The notes: a model not told the origin generated them from the letters alone. A stretch of DNA of 64,000 nucleotides from Methanobacterium aggregans (GCF_017874455.1 NZ_JAGGLN010000001.1:62001-126000), one strand, 5' to 3'; positions 35,547 through 42,655 are shown, numbered from the stretch's first letter. Numbers and translations: made by a program.

Positions 35547-35831
35547 ATGGCCGTAGTTTTAAAGGAACTACTGGGAAATTCAACGAAGATAAGTGTCCTT
35601 GAAGAATTGATTGGAAAATGGGGAGAATTTTTAACTCTTGATGAAATATCTGAGATGTCAGAAGTTCCAAAACATGTTGCCCACACCCATATTGTGGAAC
35701 TTCAAAGGATAGGGATACTGAAGGTTCAGGGTCAAAAGTACAAGCTTGATGAAGGGGACAGAAGAACCAAAGCGCTGCTGATCCTGGAAAATGATGAAGA
35801 AATCAGGATAGCAATGAATTCAATGGGATAA
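35547..35831 (+). CDS. Small winged-helix transcriptional regulator
   Basis: 94 residues starting MAVVLKELLGN. A helix-turn-helix with wing is evident: VLEELIGKWGEFLTLDEISE, MSEVPKHVAHTHIVELQRIG, then KVQGQKYKLDEG. The start at 35547 has GGGGAG eight bases upstream; an in-frame ATG at 35475 has none. It resembles MarR/ArsR-like single-domain regulators of archaea with a short acidic tail. No ligand or metal-binding residues stand out. Four degenerate GGTTCAAAG repeats begin right at its 3' end. Confidence 0.7.
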   Translation: MAVVLKELLGNSTKISVLEELIGKWGEFLTLDEISEMSEVPKHVAHTHIVELQRIGILKVQGQKYKLDEGDRRTKALLILENDEEIRIAMNSMG

Positions 35832-35925
35832 GGTTCAAGTTAGAAAATGGGGTTCAAAGGTACATAGTGGAAGGTTTCCAGTTGGGGATGGGTTCAAAGT
35901 AAATAAATGGAGTGGTTTCAAAGTA
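35830..35925. repeat. Four degenerate GGTTCAAAG-type repeats
   Basis: AAGGTTCAAGTTA (35830), GGGGTTCAAAGGTA (35849), ATGGGTTCAAAGTA (35888) and GTGGTTTCAAAGTA (35912) form an irregular cluster just after the winged-helix gene. Confidence 0.6.
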
Positions 35926-35931
35926 GAGAAC

Positions 35932-36196
35932 ATTCCTAATGTTTTTCAGGTTCTGAAAACTCCAAAACCAGAACACCAACTCATGATGATAAATAAAATT
36001 CTTCTGTAGAAATCAACCTTTGAAGATAAAATTTTAAAACCTTTTGTTCTTAATAATTCAATAAAACTCTTCATGGGGCACTGTTTTTTAATAAAAAGGA
36101 ATAATATTAGATAATTTATTTTGTGGTATAAACTTTAAAAATATTTTAGGTATACACAATACTTTGGGTATACACTTTAAAAGGGGAACCTTGAAA
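35932..36196. promoter_or_regulatory. Upstream region of the DUF2115 gene with direct repeat
   Basis: No gene is seen. GGTATACAC occurs twice (36149-36157 and 36167-36175), flanking ATACTTTGGGTA at 36159-36170; the same 12-mer stands upstream of the V4R-like gene on the other strand (complement of 37547-37558). It is a candidate operator about 30 nt before the start at 36197. Confidence 0.55.
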
Positions 36197-36652
36197 ATGA
36201 AAGCCTCAAAACTATTATTGAAACTTCAGGAAGAAGCAGAGCTCTACAAAGAACTTGTTAAAGCTCCAAATAATAATGATAATTCAATAAATTCAGTTAT
36301 GTCCCGTTACAACTATGTAAACTTCCAGGAGATACTTCAAGTAGCTTTCAGGGGTGAAGATGAAGACATCCCTGAGAAAAGGATTGAAGATCTTGGTATG
36401 AGGATAGACCACTACTTTTCAATCCACGCCCCAGATGATGAGGATTTCAGGGGCTTCGTAAAGCTCATCTCAACCTACCTGGTTTTCATTGCAAAAAAAC
36501 CACTCCATCCGCAGGGAACTGTTTTTGAGGATGGATCCAGGGTTTACAGGGGAGATGATTCCTACATCTGCACAGGGAAAACTAAATTCCTGGAATATGA
36601 GCTTTCCCTCTGCAGGTACTGTGTATGCAAAAGTCATGCTTCAAATGGTTAA
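36197..36652 (+). CDS. DUF2115 family protein
   Basis: 151 residues, starting MKASKLLLKLQEEAELYKEL. The helical N-terminus, HAPDDEDFRGFVKLISTYLVF, and the C-terminal part with KKPLHPQG and cysteines (CTGK, CRYCVCKSH) fit DUF2115, a methanogen-restricted family of unknown function. The start at 36197 follows GGGGAACC; an earlier in-frame ATG at 36164 would run through the ATACTTTGGGTA motif region. The clustered Cys residues suggest a metal or redox role. It shares a 12-bp upstream motif with the convergent V4R-like gene. Confidence 0.75.
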   Translation: MKASKLLLKLQEEAELYKELVKAPNNNDNSINSVMSRYNYVNFQEILQVAFRGEDEDIPEKRIEDLGMRIDHYFSIHAPDDEDFRGFVKLISTYLVFIAKKPLHPQGTVFEDGSRVYRGDDSYICTGKTKFLEYELSLCRYCVCKSHASNG

Positions 36653-36667
36653 AAAGAAAGTTTTATT

Positions 36668-36705
36668 TTTCCAGCTCTTCAAGAACTTTCCAGCTCTTCA
36701 AGAAC
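36668..36705. repeat. Perfect 19-bp tandem duplication
   Basis: TTTCCAGCTCTTCAAGAAC occurs twice without a gap (36668-36686 and 36687-36705), inside the 3' end of the decayed minus-strand ORF. Confidence 0.95.
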
Positions 36706-36898
36706 TGTTGAAGCTGTGTTAAAACCTGAACCCGCCCTTACAAGTCCTGCTGATTTTAGAAATAATTCTACTCCAGATTTCTCCATTTTTTCATCAACTC
36801 CAAAACCATGTTTTGGATGGAGCACCAATAAATATATCCTCGAAGGGAGGGCCCAATCTGAAAAACCCGTCTTTATCCATGGGGGAACCTAAGATCAT
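36668..36898 (-). pseudogene. Small decayed or frameshifted minus-strand gene
   Basis: From ATG 36898 (or 36880) the minus strand reads MILGSPMDKDGFFRLGPP... IFIGAPSK and then shifts frame at an AAAA run (complement of 36811-36814), continuing as HGFGVDEKMEKSGVELFL... GSGFNTASTVLEELE. The 19-bp tandem duplication then changes the end from LEELEK-stop to LEELESS-stop at 36679. One extra base plus one duplication explain an originally open frame of about 70 residues. I do not recognise the family. Chance open frames remain possible. Confidence 0.4.
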
Positions 36899-36956
36899 GA
36901 AGATTTAGTTCTTAAAAAAAATATTTCACTGTATCTATTGAAGAAACCTGGTTCCA

Positions 36957-37499
36957 TCACTCCTCCTCTTCATGGTAACCTGCTGGAGCTGCTTCCAGTG
37001 TTATTCCATGTTTCTTTTCAATAACTGCTTCACAGTAATTATCACCCAGACACATCCTCTTGGTGAAGTGTTGGGTGTAGCTGGGGTTCAGTGCCTCAAT
37101 GGCATTTTTGTTGAAGGCTCTGCATGGCCTGCAAACAGCTTCTGTGGGGATTCCCTCTTCTTTTGCCTGGCTGCATGTGGAACAGCTGGTTATCTTGTCC
37201 ACAACTCTGTCTGGACTGGATTCAACAACCTCTGCCTCAATTCCAGGCATGACTATGGCTCCAACCACGTCCCAGGCATTTTCAACCTCCTGGGCGTTTC
37301 CAGTTGGAAGTCCAATTGAACTGGCTATTTCAGCAATTCCCTTTCCTCCCTCTGCCCAGACAGTTTCTTCCAGTTCATCTGCAACCTTCTCATTGAGGAC
37401 CTGGCGCATTGCCGCACTGTAACCCATTGCCAGGTCCATTGATGATTTGGCTGCAATTTCCCATTTCACCTCTGCAGGTATGTCATCTACACTCACCAT
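36957..37499 (-). CDS. Cysteine-rich V4R / ATC-hydrolase-like protein
   Basis: 180 residues. A helical N-terminus is followed by a Cys-rich domain: ITSCSTCSQAKEEGIP, AVCRPCRAF, and TKRMCLGDNYCEAVIEKK. The final GD-x-x-C pattern resembles the C-terminal domain of the L-2-amino-thiazoline-4-carboxylate hydrolase-like and V4R families, which bind small ligands or zinc. I put the start at 37499 because AGAGGTGAT ends six bases upstream; GTG 37508 and ATG 37505 overlap that site. Its upstream region carries nested palindromes and the ATACTTTGGGTA motif. The specific reaction, if any, is unknown. Confidence 0.6.
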   Translation of the reverse strand: MVSVDDIPAEVKWEIAAKSSMDLAMGYSAAMRQVLNEKVADELEETVWAEGGKGIAEIASSIGLPTGNAQEVENAWDVVGAIVMPGIEAEVVESSPDRVVDKITSCSTCSQAKEEGIPTEAVCRPCRAFNKNAIEALNPSYTQHFTKRMCLGDNYCEAVIEKKHGITLEAAPAGYHEEEE

Positions 37500-37511
37500 T
37501 TCCATCACCTC

Positions 37512-37585
37512 TACATTACATTAAGTTGAACATGTAACAAGTATCTTACCCAAAGTATGATTAGAATACTTTGTGCTGTAATGTA
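37512..37585. promoter_or_regulatory. Nested inverted repeats upstream of the V4R-like gene
   Basis: Outer arms TACATTACA (37512-37520) and TGTAATGTA (37577-37585) are perfectly complementary; inner arms CAAAGTAT (37551-37558) and ATACTTTG (37566-37573) are too, with a seven-base centre. The inner arm is part of the motif shared with the DUF2115 promoter. Candidate operator. Confidence 0.6.
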
Positions 37586-37680
37586 CTTCAAGAAACTTCA
37601 TAGATCCCCTGAAAGATTGTAGCTACATTGAATTGGAAAACATAACAAGCTTTGGATGATCTTTTTTTTAGCCCATGATT

Positions 37681-37827
37681 TTTAATCTAAAAAGGATTCA
37701 AATTGGCATATTTAATCTAAAGGTTCCAAACTGAGCATATCTAATTTAAAAGGTTCAAACTGAGCATATCCCAACTAAAAAGCTTCAAAATGAATATATA
37801 TCAACTAAAAAGCTTTAAAAGGCCAAA
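37681..37827. repeat. Five-unit degenerate tandem repeat, 29-30 bp period
   Basis: Units begin at 37681, 37711, 37740, 37769 and 37799; the core is TAATcTAAAAGGTTCAAAcT followed by GAGCATA. Units 2 and 3 agree best; units 4 and 5 share CAACTAAAAAGCTT. There are no unique spacers, so this is not a CRISPR array. Confidence 0.8.
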
Positions 37828-37961
37828 TTCATCATGAAAATGATAAAATTAATTTAAAAATAAAATTTAAACAAAAAATAGGATATCCTACAATTAAATT
37901 CGTGTAATACTCGAAAAACTAAGTTTCAGCCTAAAAAAGACTTCAAATAGTATTAGGTTCA

Positions 37962-38345
37962 TCAGTTACCGTAGGCTTCATCCAGTATTGCCTGAACCTT
38001 CTTTATGGCCATTTTAATGCGTATGAAGATCATCCCAACGTTCTCATCAGCACCCATGGCACAGACCAGTGCAATATCCCCTGATCCAGAGATGATGATG
38101 TTTATGTTCTCTCCGTTGACCATTATAAGTTTCAGATTGTCACCGTCAACTTCTTTAAGGGTTCTTTTTCCAAGTTCCAAGAGTGATGCAGACATTGCAG
38201 ATATCTTCTGGCTGTTTGCACTTGGAACATGGGAACAGATTATTAGGCCGTCCTTTCGGATTACGTAGGATTCCCTTATGTCTGATTTACCGTGCATTTC
38301 ATCTAAAACACGTTTTATCCTGTTAGAAATAGCTTCCATATTCAT
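37962..38345 (-). CDS. Roadblock/LC7 domain protein (operon gene 5)
   Basis: 127 residues, a single Roadblock/LC7 domain: helix (MEAISNRIKRVLDEMHG), strands ESYVIRKDGLIICSHVPS and NLKLIMVNGENINIIISGSG, DIALVCAMGADENVGMIFIRIKMAIKK. Such proteins dimerise and act on small Ras-like GTPases of the MglA type, usually as activators. The gene is last in a five-gene minus-strand operon with two other Roadblock proteins, a GTPase and a V4R-like protein. Starts at TTG 38348, ATG 38345 and ATG 38339 are all possible; none has a strong ribosome site. Confidence 0.82.
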   Translation of the reverse strand: MNMEAISNRIKRVLDEMHGKSDIRESYVIRKDGLIICSHVPSANSQKISAMSASLLELGKRTLKEVDGDNLKLIMVNGENINIIISGSGDIALVCAMGADENVGMIFIRIKMAIKKVQAILDEAYGN

Positions 38346-38354
38346 CAATCTTTT

Positions 38355-38768
38355 TTAACCATTAGCTGCAGGTTGGATCATACCTTGAAGGTTTTTCACT
38401 GCCTTTTTGAGGGTTAACCTGATCATTCCAATGTTCACGTTGTCATCTGTAAGCACCACTATGGCATGGTTGTTCCCTACTTCTTCTATGATTATTTTAC
38501 CGAAATCAGTTTCAACGATGAGCTTTTCAGCTATTCCAAAATTTATGTTCCGAACCATTTCAGTGATTGCACCTAAAACTGCTGCACTGGTGGCGCTGAT
38601 GATCATACCCTCCTGATCTATTTCACCAACAGGCATACCATCCATGGTGGCAATAATACAGTTTTTAACACCACTAATACGCATTAAAGGCTTTAAAACG
38701 TCTTTGAAGTTAGAATTCTGTTTTTCAATACCATTGTAATTCATCATAAACTGCTCACGCCTGATCAT
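38355..38768 (-). CDS. Roadblock/LC7 domain protein (operon gene 4)
   Basis: 137 residues with one Roadblock domain: FKDVLKPLMRISGVKNCIIA, TMDGMPVGEIDQEGMIIS, a central helix, then KLIVETDFGKIIIEEVGNNH and AIVVLTDDNVNIGMIRLTLK. The start overlaps the stop of the GTPase gene by four bases (ATGA), so the two are translated together and probably form one complex. It differs clearly from the other two Roadblock proteins of the operon, which suggests heterodimers rather than redundant copies. Confidence 0.82.
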   Translation of the reverse strand: MIRREQFMMNYNGIEKQNSNFKDVLKPLMRISGVKNCIIATMDGMPVGEIDQEGMIISATSAAVLGAITEMVRNINFGIAEKLIVETDFGKIIIEEVGNNHAIVVLTDDNVNIGMIRLTLKKAVKNLQGMIQPAANG

Positions 38769-39274
38769 TTATTATTTGCATCCGTTATTTTATCTATAAG
38801 TGTATCCATCACAGTGTTTAAGTTCTGCTTTATAACTGATGATGTATTTATTATTGGAACTTCCTCTGGAAGTTTTAACTCATTTCTCACAAGTTCTGGA
38901 GGTAGATGAACGAGATCATCCTTGTTGGTGGCAACCACGTAGGGTACCTTGTACTTGCCTATGAACTCTATGAGTTCCTTGTCAACTGGTGAGATACCAA
39001 CTGTTGAATCAATTAAAAATATTGCCCCATGCATACCAATTGCAATGGTGGGCCACATGAATGAAAATCTTCTATGTCCTGGTGTTGCAAAGAGTTGAAT
39101 GAAGTAGTTGCCATGATCCAGCTGGACGAAGTCAAAGCTGTTGGTGATCCTTCCGTACTCCCCCTTGATCAGGAGTTCCTTACCACTAATGGTTTCAACG
39201 AAGGTGGTTTTACCTGCATCCAGGGCTCCAAAAACAACGATCTTTAGCATGCCTTTTGTTTCATTACTTTCCAT
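38765..39274 (-). CDS. MglA-like small Ras-family GTPase (operon gene 3)
   Basis: 169 residues with G1 FGALDAGKTT (about 14-23), a G3 variant ATPGHRRF where the first Asp is replaced by Ala, G4 TNKDD and G5-like NTSSV. This matches the COG2229 group of MglA/SRPRB-like GTPases, which in bacteria and archaea switch polarity, motility or signalling under control of Roadblock proteins. Flanking Roadblock genes and the four-base overlap with one of them fit that mechanism. The output pathway is not visible here. Confidence 0.85.
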   Translation of the reverse strand: MESNETKGMLKIVVFGALDAGKTTFVETISGKELLIKGEYGRITNSFDFVQLDHGNYFIQLFATPGHRRFSFMWPTIAIGMHGAIFLIDSTVGISPVDKELIEFIGKYKVPYVVATNKDDLVHLPPELVRNELKLPEEVPIINTSSVIKQNLNTVMDTLIDKITDANNK

Positions 39275-39348
39275 TTTTTCTCATCCATAGCTTTCTTAAA
39301 AAAATAGTTTTTATGAGTTTTGAAGTCTCATAAAAAACAGGAATCTAA

Positions 39349-39789
39349 TCAGATCCTTTTTATATGTGCATGGCATTTGCCTGGTTCGTCCCTTTCCCTT
39401 TCCACGTCGTACATGTTTCCAGTTGCATGTTCCAGTGCAACCATGGATAGGTTGAAAAACAGGCAGGAATGTTCTTCAGGTATGTTGTGGGCATCCATGT
39501 AATCTGCAATGGCTACAGCAGAGCAGCCTTCAACCTTTACAACTGCTTCCCCATCGTTTATTTCATAGTCCATGCTGCTCACGGACTTGAATTTTTCGAA
39601 GTATTCTTTAACAGATTCCAGGCTTGCTTCGGGTGTGCTCATATCCTTTCCAGATGCTACGAGTAGTTCATAGAATCCCTCAGCGCCCTGTCTCCACAGT
39701 GCTGTGCATCCCTCTCCCATGGTGTTCCAGAGGGCCTCCATAAGTCCGGTAGTGATTATTGTTCCAGGGTCTCTTTCCATTTTTGTCAC
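39349..39789 (-). CDS. V4R-like putative sensor protein (operon gene 2)
   Basis: 146 residues from GTG 39789; an ATG at 39780 (MERDPGTII) is an alternative. The N-terminal part is helical (GLMEALWNTMGEGCTALWRQ); the C-terminal part VKVEGCSAVAIADYMDAHN then HSCLFFNLSMVALEHATGN and PGKCHAHIK has the spaced Cys and Gly of V4R-like ligand-binding domains. It sits directly between a Roadblock gene and the GTPase, so a sensory input to the GTPase module is plausible but inferred. Its codon use is mixed, unlike the preceding gene. Confidence 0.55.
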   Translation of the reverse strand: MTKMERDPGTIITTGLMEALWNTMGEGCTALWRQGAEGFYELLVASGKDMSTPEASLESVKEYFEKFKSVSSMDYEINDGEAVVKVEGCSAVAIADYMDAHNIPEEHSCLFFNLSMVALEHATGNMYDVERERDEPGKCHAHIKRI

Positions 39790-40161
39790 TTACTCCATTG
39801 CTTTTGCTATTGATGCTGATGTTCTTTCGATTTCCATTAGGACTAGGCCTAGGTTTACTTCTTTTGGTGATAGTACTGCTAGGATTCCTTTGTTTCCTGC
39901 GAAGGAGAAGGTTGCTTTTCCTGTGTTTCCTTCGATTATTATTTCGTTTAGGTCTCCTCTGCTTAGTTCGTCGCAGGTTCGTTGTGAGGTACCGACTATT
40001 GCTGCTCCCATTGCTGCTAGTCTTTTTTCGTCGGTGTCCTGTGATAGTACGGATGCTATCATTAATCCGTCTGGTCTGAGTAGTGCTGCTCCAGTAACGT
40101 CTCCTGGTGCTCTTTCTAGTAGTTCATTTAATATTCTGCCAACATCTTCACGAATTCCCAT
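39790..40161 (-). CDS. Roadblock/LC7 domain protein (operon gene 1)
   Basis: 123 residues starting MGIREDVGRILNELLE; an ATG three codons upstream at 40170 is possible but would overlap the GAGAGATGAT ribosome site. A full Roadblock domain is present: VTGAALLRPDGLMIASVLSQ, a helix ending TSQRTCDELS, then EIIIEGNTGKATFSFAGNKG and ILAVLSPKEVNLGLVLMEIE. It starts the operon. Codon use is striking: 12 of 15 leucines are CTA, and A-ending codons dominate, unlike every neighbour, pointing to recent acquisition or special expression. Confidence 0.83.
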   Translation of the reverse strand: MGIREDVGRILNELLERAPGDVTGAALLRPDGLMIASVLSQDTDEKRLAAMGAAIVGTSQRTCDELSRGDLNEIIIEGNTGKATFSFAGNKGILAVLSPKEVNLGLVLMEIERTSASIAKAME

Positions 40162-40170
40162 AAAAATCAT

Positions 40171-40474
40171 CTCTCACAATAAAATAGATTTAATTATCTA
40201 TTTACAATCTTAAAATTATCTGATTACAGCTGGAGTCATGATTAATAACTTAAAATCTCCAAGACTCTTATATAGATTTACTTTACCTTTCCATCATCTT
40301 AAAATTACTTTTTAAGCAAATATTATTACTGATTGCCCTTCAATCACCCCCAATTAATTGTTTTACCTTCCTTTTTGAATGTATTAAATTTTTTGTAACT
40401 TTTATAGTGTTTAAAAGTGACAACATTCTCCTTTAAACATTAACTTTATCAAATTGATAGTTCAAAGCAATTGT
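40171..40474. other. Intergenic region between divergent Roadblock operon and TrmB gene
   Basis: About 300 nt, AT-rich. A minus-strand promoter-like element reads from ACTCTTATATAG near 40264-40275 (both orientations plausible) and a plus-strand TATA-like ACTTTTATAGTG lies at about 40398-40409 before the TrmB gene. No gene is seen. Confidence 0.45.
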
Positions 40475-41248
40475 ATGGTGCAGAACAGTTTATTACCAAC
40501 TTTACAAAAGTTGGGCCTTACATACTATGAAGCAAAGGCTTACATATCACTGATGACGTTGGGTGTGGCAAAACCATCTGTGATTGCCGAAGAATCAGGA
40601 GTTCCTCGTACTAAGATATATGAGGTGCTTAAGAAGCTTGAAAAGGATAAATGGGTAACTGTTGAAAAGAGCAGACCTGCTATGGTAACACCAACCTATC
40701 CTAGAAAGGTTTTGGAGGAGCATAAGCTGCTTATTAATAATGAGATAGACAGTTTATCCAATGAACTGGCAATGATCTACGATGATGTGATTCAGAAGGA
40801 TGTGCCCAAGATCAGGGTTGTTTACTCTCAAGAGAGCATTAAACAAATGGCATTGGATGTTCTTGGAAATGCTAAAAATAGGATAGTGTCCATGGGAAGT
40901 CTTTACCTTCCTGGGGAACTGGAAGCCTTGAAGGATTCCCTTTTAAGGGCCAAGGAGAGGGGAGTAAGCATACGCATAATCTCAAAACCCCTGGAGGATT
41001 TGGATAAAGAAATGGTGGATGGTTTCAATGAGTTTGTTGATGTGAAGGCAGGACATCCCTACTGCCTCAAGACAATAATGGTGGACAACAGGGAAACACT
41101 ACTCATAATGGCTAAGGTTGAAAATGGAGTTCCCAACCTGGAGGATGTTATTGCAGTATGGATAACCAGTCCCCAGTTGACCTCGTACATGTGGAGTATT
41201 TTTGATAGGGACTGGAAGTACCTTGAAGATTACAGGAATAATAAATAG
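40475..41248 (+). CDS. TrmB-family transcriptional regulator
   Basis: 257 residues from ATG 40475 (TTG 40454 is the earliest in-frame start; no clear ribosome site precedes either). The N-terminal winged helix (LGLTYYEAKAYISLMTLGVA, KPSVIAEESGVPRTKIYEVL) is typical of TrmB, followed by a coiled coil and a phospholipase-D-like sensor domain (RIVSMGSLYLPGELEALKDS, LLRAKERGVSIRIISK, AVWITSPQLTSYMWSIF). TrmB proteins repress or activate sugar and central carbon genes on binding small molecules. Effector and targets are unknown. It is a single gene with its own promoter. Confidence 0.85.
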   Translation: MVQNSLLPTLQKLGLTYYEAKAYISLMTLGVAKPSVIAEESGVPRTKIYEVLKKLEKDKWVTVEKSRPAMVTPTYPRKVLEEHKLLINNEIDSLSNELAMIYDDVIQKDVPKIRVVYSQESIKQMALDVLGNAKNRIVSMGSLYLPGELEALKDSLLRAKERGVSIRIISKPLEDLDKEMVDGFNEFVDVKAGHPYCLKTIMVDNRETLLIMAKVENGVPNLEDVIAVWITSPQLTSYMWSIFDRDWKYLEDYRNNK

Positions 41249-41553
41249 ATATTTCTAATTTTTTTTCTAAATCTGGGGTTCCCTAAACCTTGAAGGCATT
41301 TTTTTTATGGGGATTCAAAGTTTCAGCAATACTTATTTAATGGTTAATGCATGGCTTCTTAATATGAAATCGACTTTTTTTCATTTTCTTAAAAAATGGT
41401 GTAAATGAATGGGTTGCCCTAGGGCACGTGGTTGAAATACCATCAAAAATAGGATTTCAATTTTTATGATAAAAAAATGTTCATAAGTAATATTCAAGTT
41501 TTGGGTAGTTAGGTAATGGATTTGAATTTCAGAAAGAGACTTTAAAATTTGAG
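41249..41553. other. Intergenic region between TrmB gene and tRNA-Gln
   Basis: About 305 nt. T-rich runs after 41250 could terminate the TrmB transcript and, read from the other side, that of the tRNA. Nothing else is seen. Confidence 0.5.
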
Positions 41554-41625
41554 TAGTCCCGAGCGGAGTCGAACCGCTGTCGAAAGGTCCAGAGCCTCAC
41601 AGGATTACCACTACCCCACGGGACT
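41554..41625 (-). tRNA. tRNA-Gln (anticodon CTG)
   Basis: On the minus strand the 72-nt sequence folds as a cloverleaf: acceptor arms AGTCCCG and CGGGACT, T arm AGCGG-TTCGACT-CCGCT, D arm GGGT...ATCC, and an anticodon loop CTCTGGA with T33 before CTG. The discriminator base is A and CCA is not encoded. The anticodon stem TGAGG/CCTTT is weak: its outer pair is T-T and the next is G-T. Confidence 0.92.
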
Positions 41626-41710
41626 ATTTAGATTACCAGATAATAACTTTTCAGCATCTGGTGTTGAGCCAATTAAGTCTGGAAGCTCATTTTCAAGGTT
41701 GGACTTCATC

Positions 41711-41721
41711 CTATATAAACT
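41711..41721 (-). promoter_or_regulatory. TATA-box promoter, probable tRNA-Gln promoter
   Basis: Minus strand reads GTTTATATAGG, about 90 nt before the tRNA 5' end; initiation 25 nt downstream would give a leader near 65 nt that RNase P would remove. Confidence 0.45.
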
Positions 41722-41770
41722 TTGACATTTTGCAGGAATCCTTGCCTGTCATGGGCACACCAAAAACATG

Positions 41771-41804
41771 AGCTTCGTTAAACTTAACTATAACGAAGTT
41801 TAAC
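41771..41804. promoter_or_regulatory. Overlapping inverted repeats (operator-like)
   Basis: CTTCGTTA (41773-41780) pairs with TAACGAAG (41791-41798); overlapping it, GTTAAACTT (41777-41785) pairs with AAGTTTAAC (41796-41804). Both are perfect, and they exclude each other as hairpins. The element is about 60 nt upstream of a small ORF. Confidence 0.55.
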
Positions 41805-41863
41805 CATCATCTGCATCAGTAGGTATAAAATGATTAAAACCAGGTTTCCAGTCAAATGGGGGG

Positions 41864-42052
41864 ATGAAACATCTTGATTTGGATCATCTGCACAACCTCC
41901 AAAAACATGGAGGTAATACTATTGAACTGGATGAACTGGAACCTGCCCTCAACTTGATGATCCAGGGCTGCACCCAAGTAAGTATCTGTAATAATTATGT
42001 ACAGCACATCCTGAAAGATATTCAAGGCCAGTACGTAGATGATGATTTATAA
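41864..42052 (+). CDS. Small hypothetical protein
   Basis: 62 residues starting MKHLDLDHLHNLQKHGGN. His- and Asp-rich N-terminus, then a helical region with two cysteines (MIQGCTQVSICNNYVQ) and an acidic end. The GGGGGG directly abutting the ATG is too close to serve it, so TTG 41879 could be the true start. The family is not recognised. Codon use is similar to neighbours, and overlapping dyads lie upstream. Confidence 0.45.
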   Translation: MKHLDLDHLHNLQKHGGNTIELDELEPALNLMIQGCTQVSICNNYVQHILKDIQGQYVDDDL

Positions 42053-42230
42053 ATCTTAAATTATAGAATTAAATCCTTTTTTCATATTAATCTGTGTTTC
42101 AAATCTTTTCAATAGGTTGATGCATGTAAAAAATTTCAATATGAAAAACTGTTAATGTAAACCCATAAAAAAAATAGTTGATATAAATAAGACGTAAAAA
42201 AAAGAGTTTTTTTAGTTTTGAAGATTAGGA

Positions 42231-42434
42231 TCAGGAATTATGGTGATTAAGGATCATTTTCTCAAGTATCCTCTCAAACTCCCCATGCAGATCATCATGT
42301 TCCTGATATTTAACCTCAGCAGTTTGAGTTAATTCAATGGGGTTTCCAATGAACACCATTTCTTCACCACACTCTGAACAGTACATTCCATTGTTTGATG
42401 TGGTCTTACCACAGATTGGACATTCCATAGACAT
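42231..42434 (-). CDS. Small zinc-ribbon protein
   Basis: 67 residues from the start at 42434 (MSMECPICGKTT). Two CxxC knuckles (CPIC and CSEC) form a zinc ribbon, followed by a helical tail (HDDLHGEFERILEKMI). AAGGT lies six bases before this start; an in-frame ATG at 42590 would add a Cys- and Lys-rich 52-residue extension without a ribosome site. Function unknown; such ribbons often bind nucleic acid or partner proteins. Confidence 0.65.
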   Translation of the reverse strand: MSMECPICGKTTSNNGMYCSECGEEMVFIGNPIELTQTAEVKYQEHDDLHGEFERILEKMILNHHNS

Positions 42435-42655
42435 AGGATAACCTTTCAATCTTAATTTAACTACTTTTATCTGTATTACAACTATATAATATTTGCTTTT
42501 TCTCTCTGAATTTCTACAGTAGATTGTGTTTCCAGGGGTATCTACATGTAAACTTGTGTCTCGAATAGAGTTACCATTTTGCTTGCACACTTAAACCAGA
42601 TCTTCTGGATTTCAAAAGAAGCACTGGTAATATATGTATCTGGAACGTTAATCGA

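Larger units (their letters stand above)
37500..37961. other. Intergenic region with nested palindrome and tandem repeat array
   Basis: About 460 nt between two minus-strand units. It contains a nested inverted repeat (37512-37585) directly upstream of the V4R-like gene and a five-unit degenerate tandem array (37681-37827) farther up. No gene is visible. Confidence 0.7.

Noticed and set aside
37681..37827. CRISPR array
   Set aside because: The 29-30-bp units are directly contiguous with no spacers, are degenerate, and no cas gene is near.
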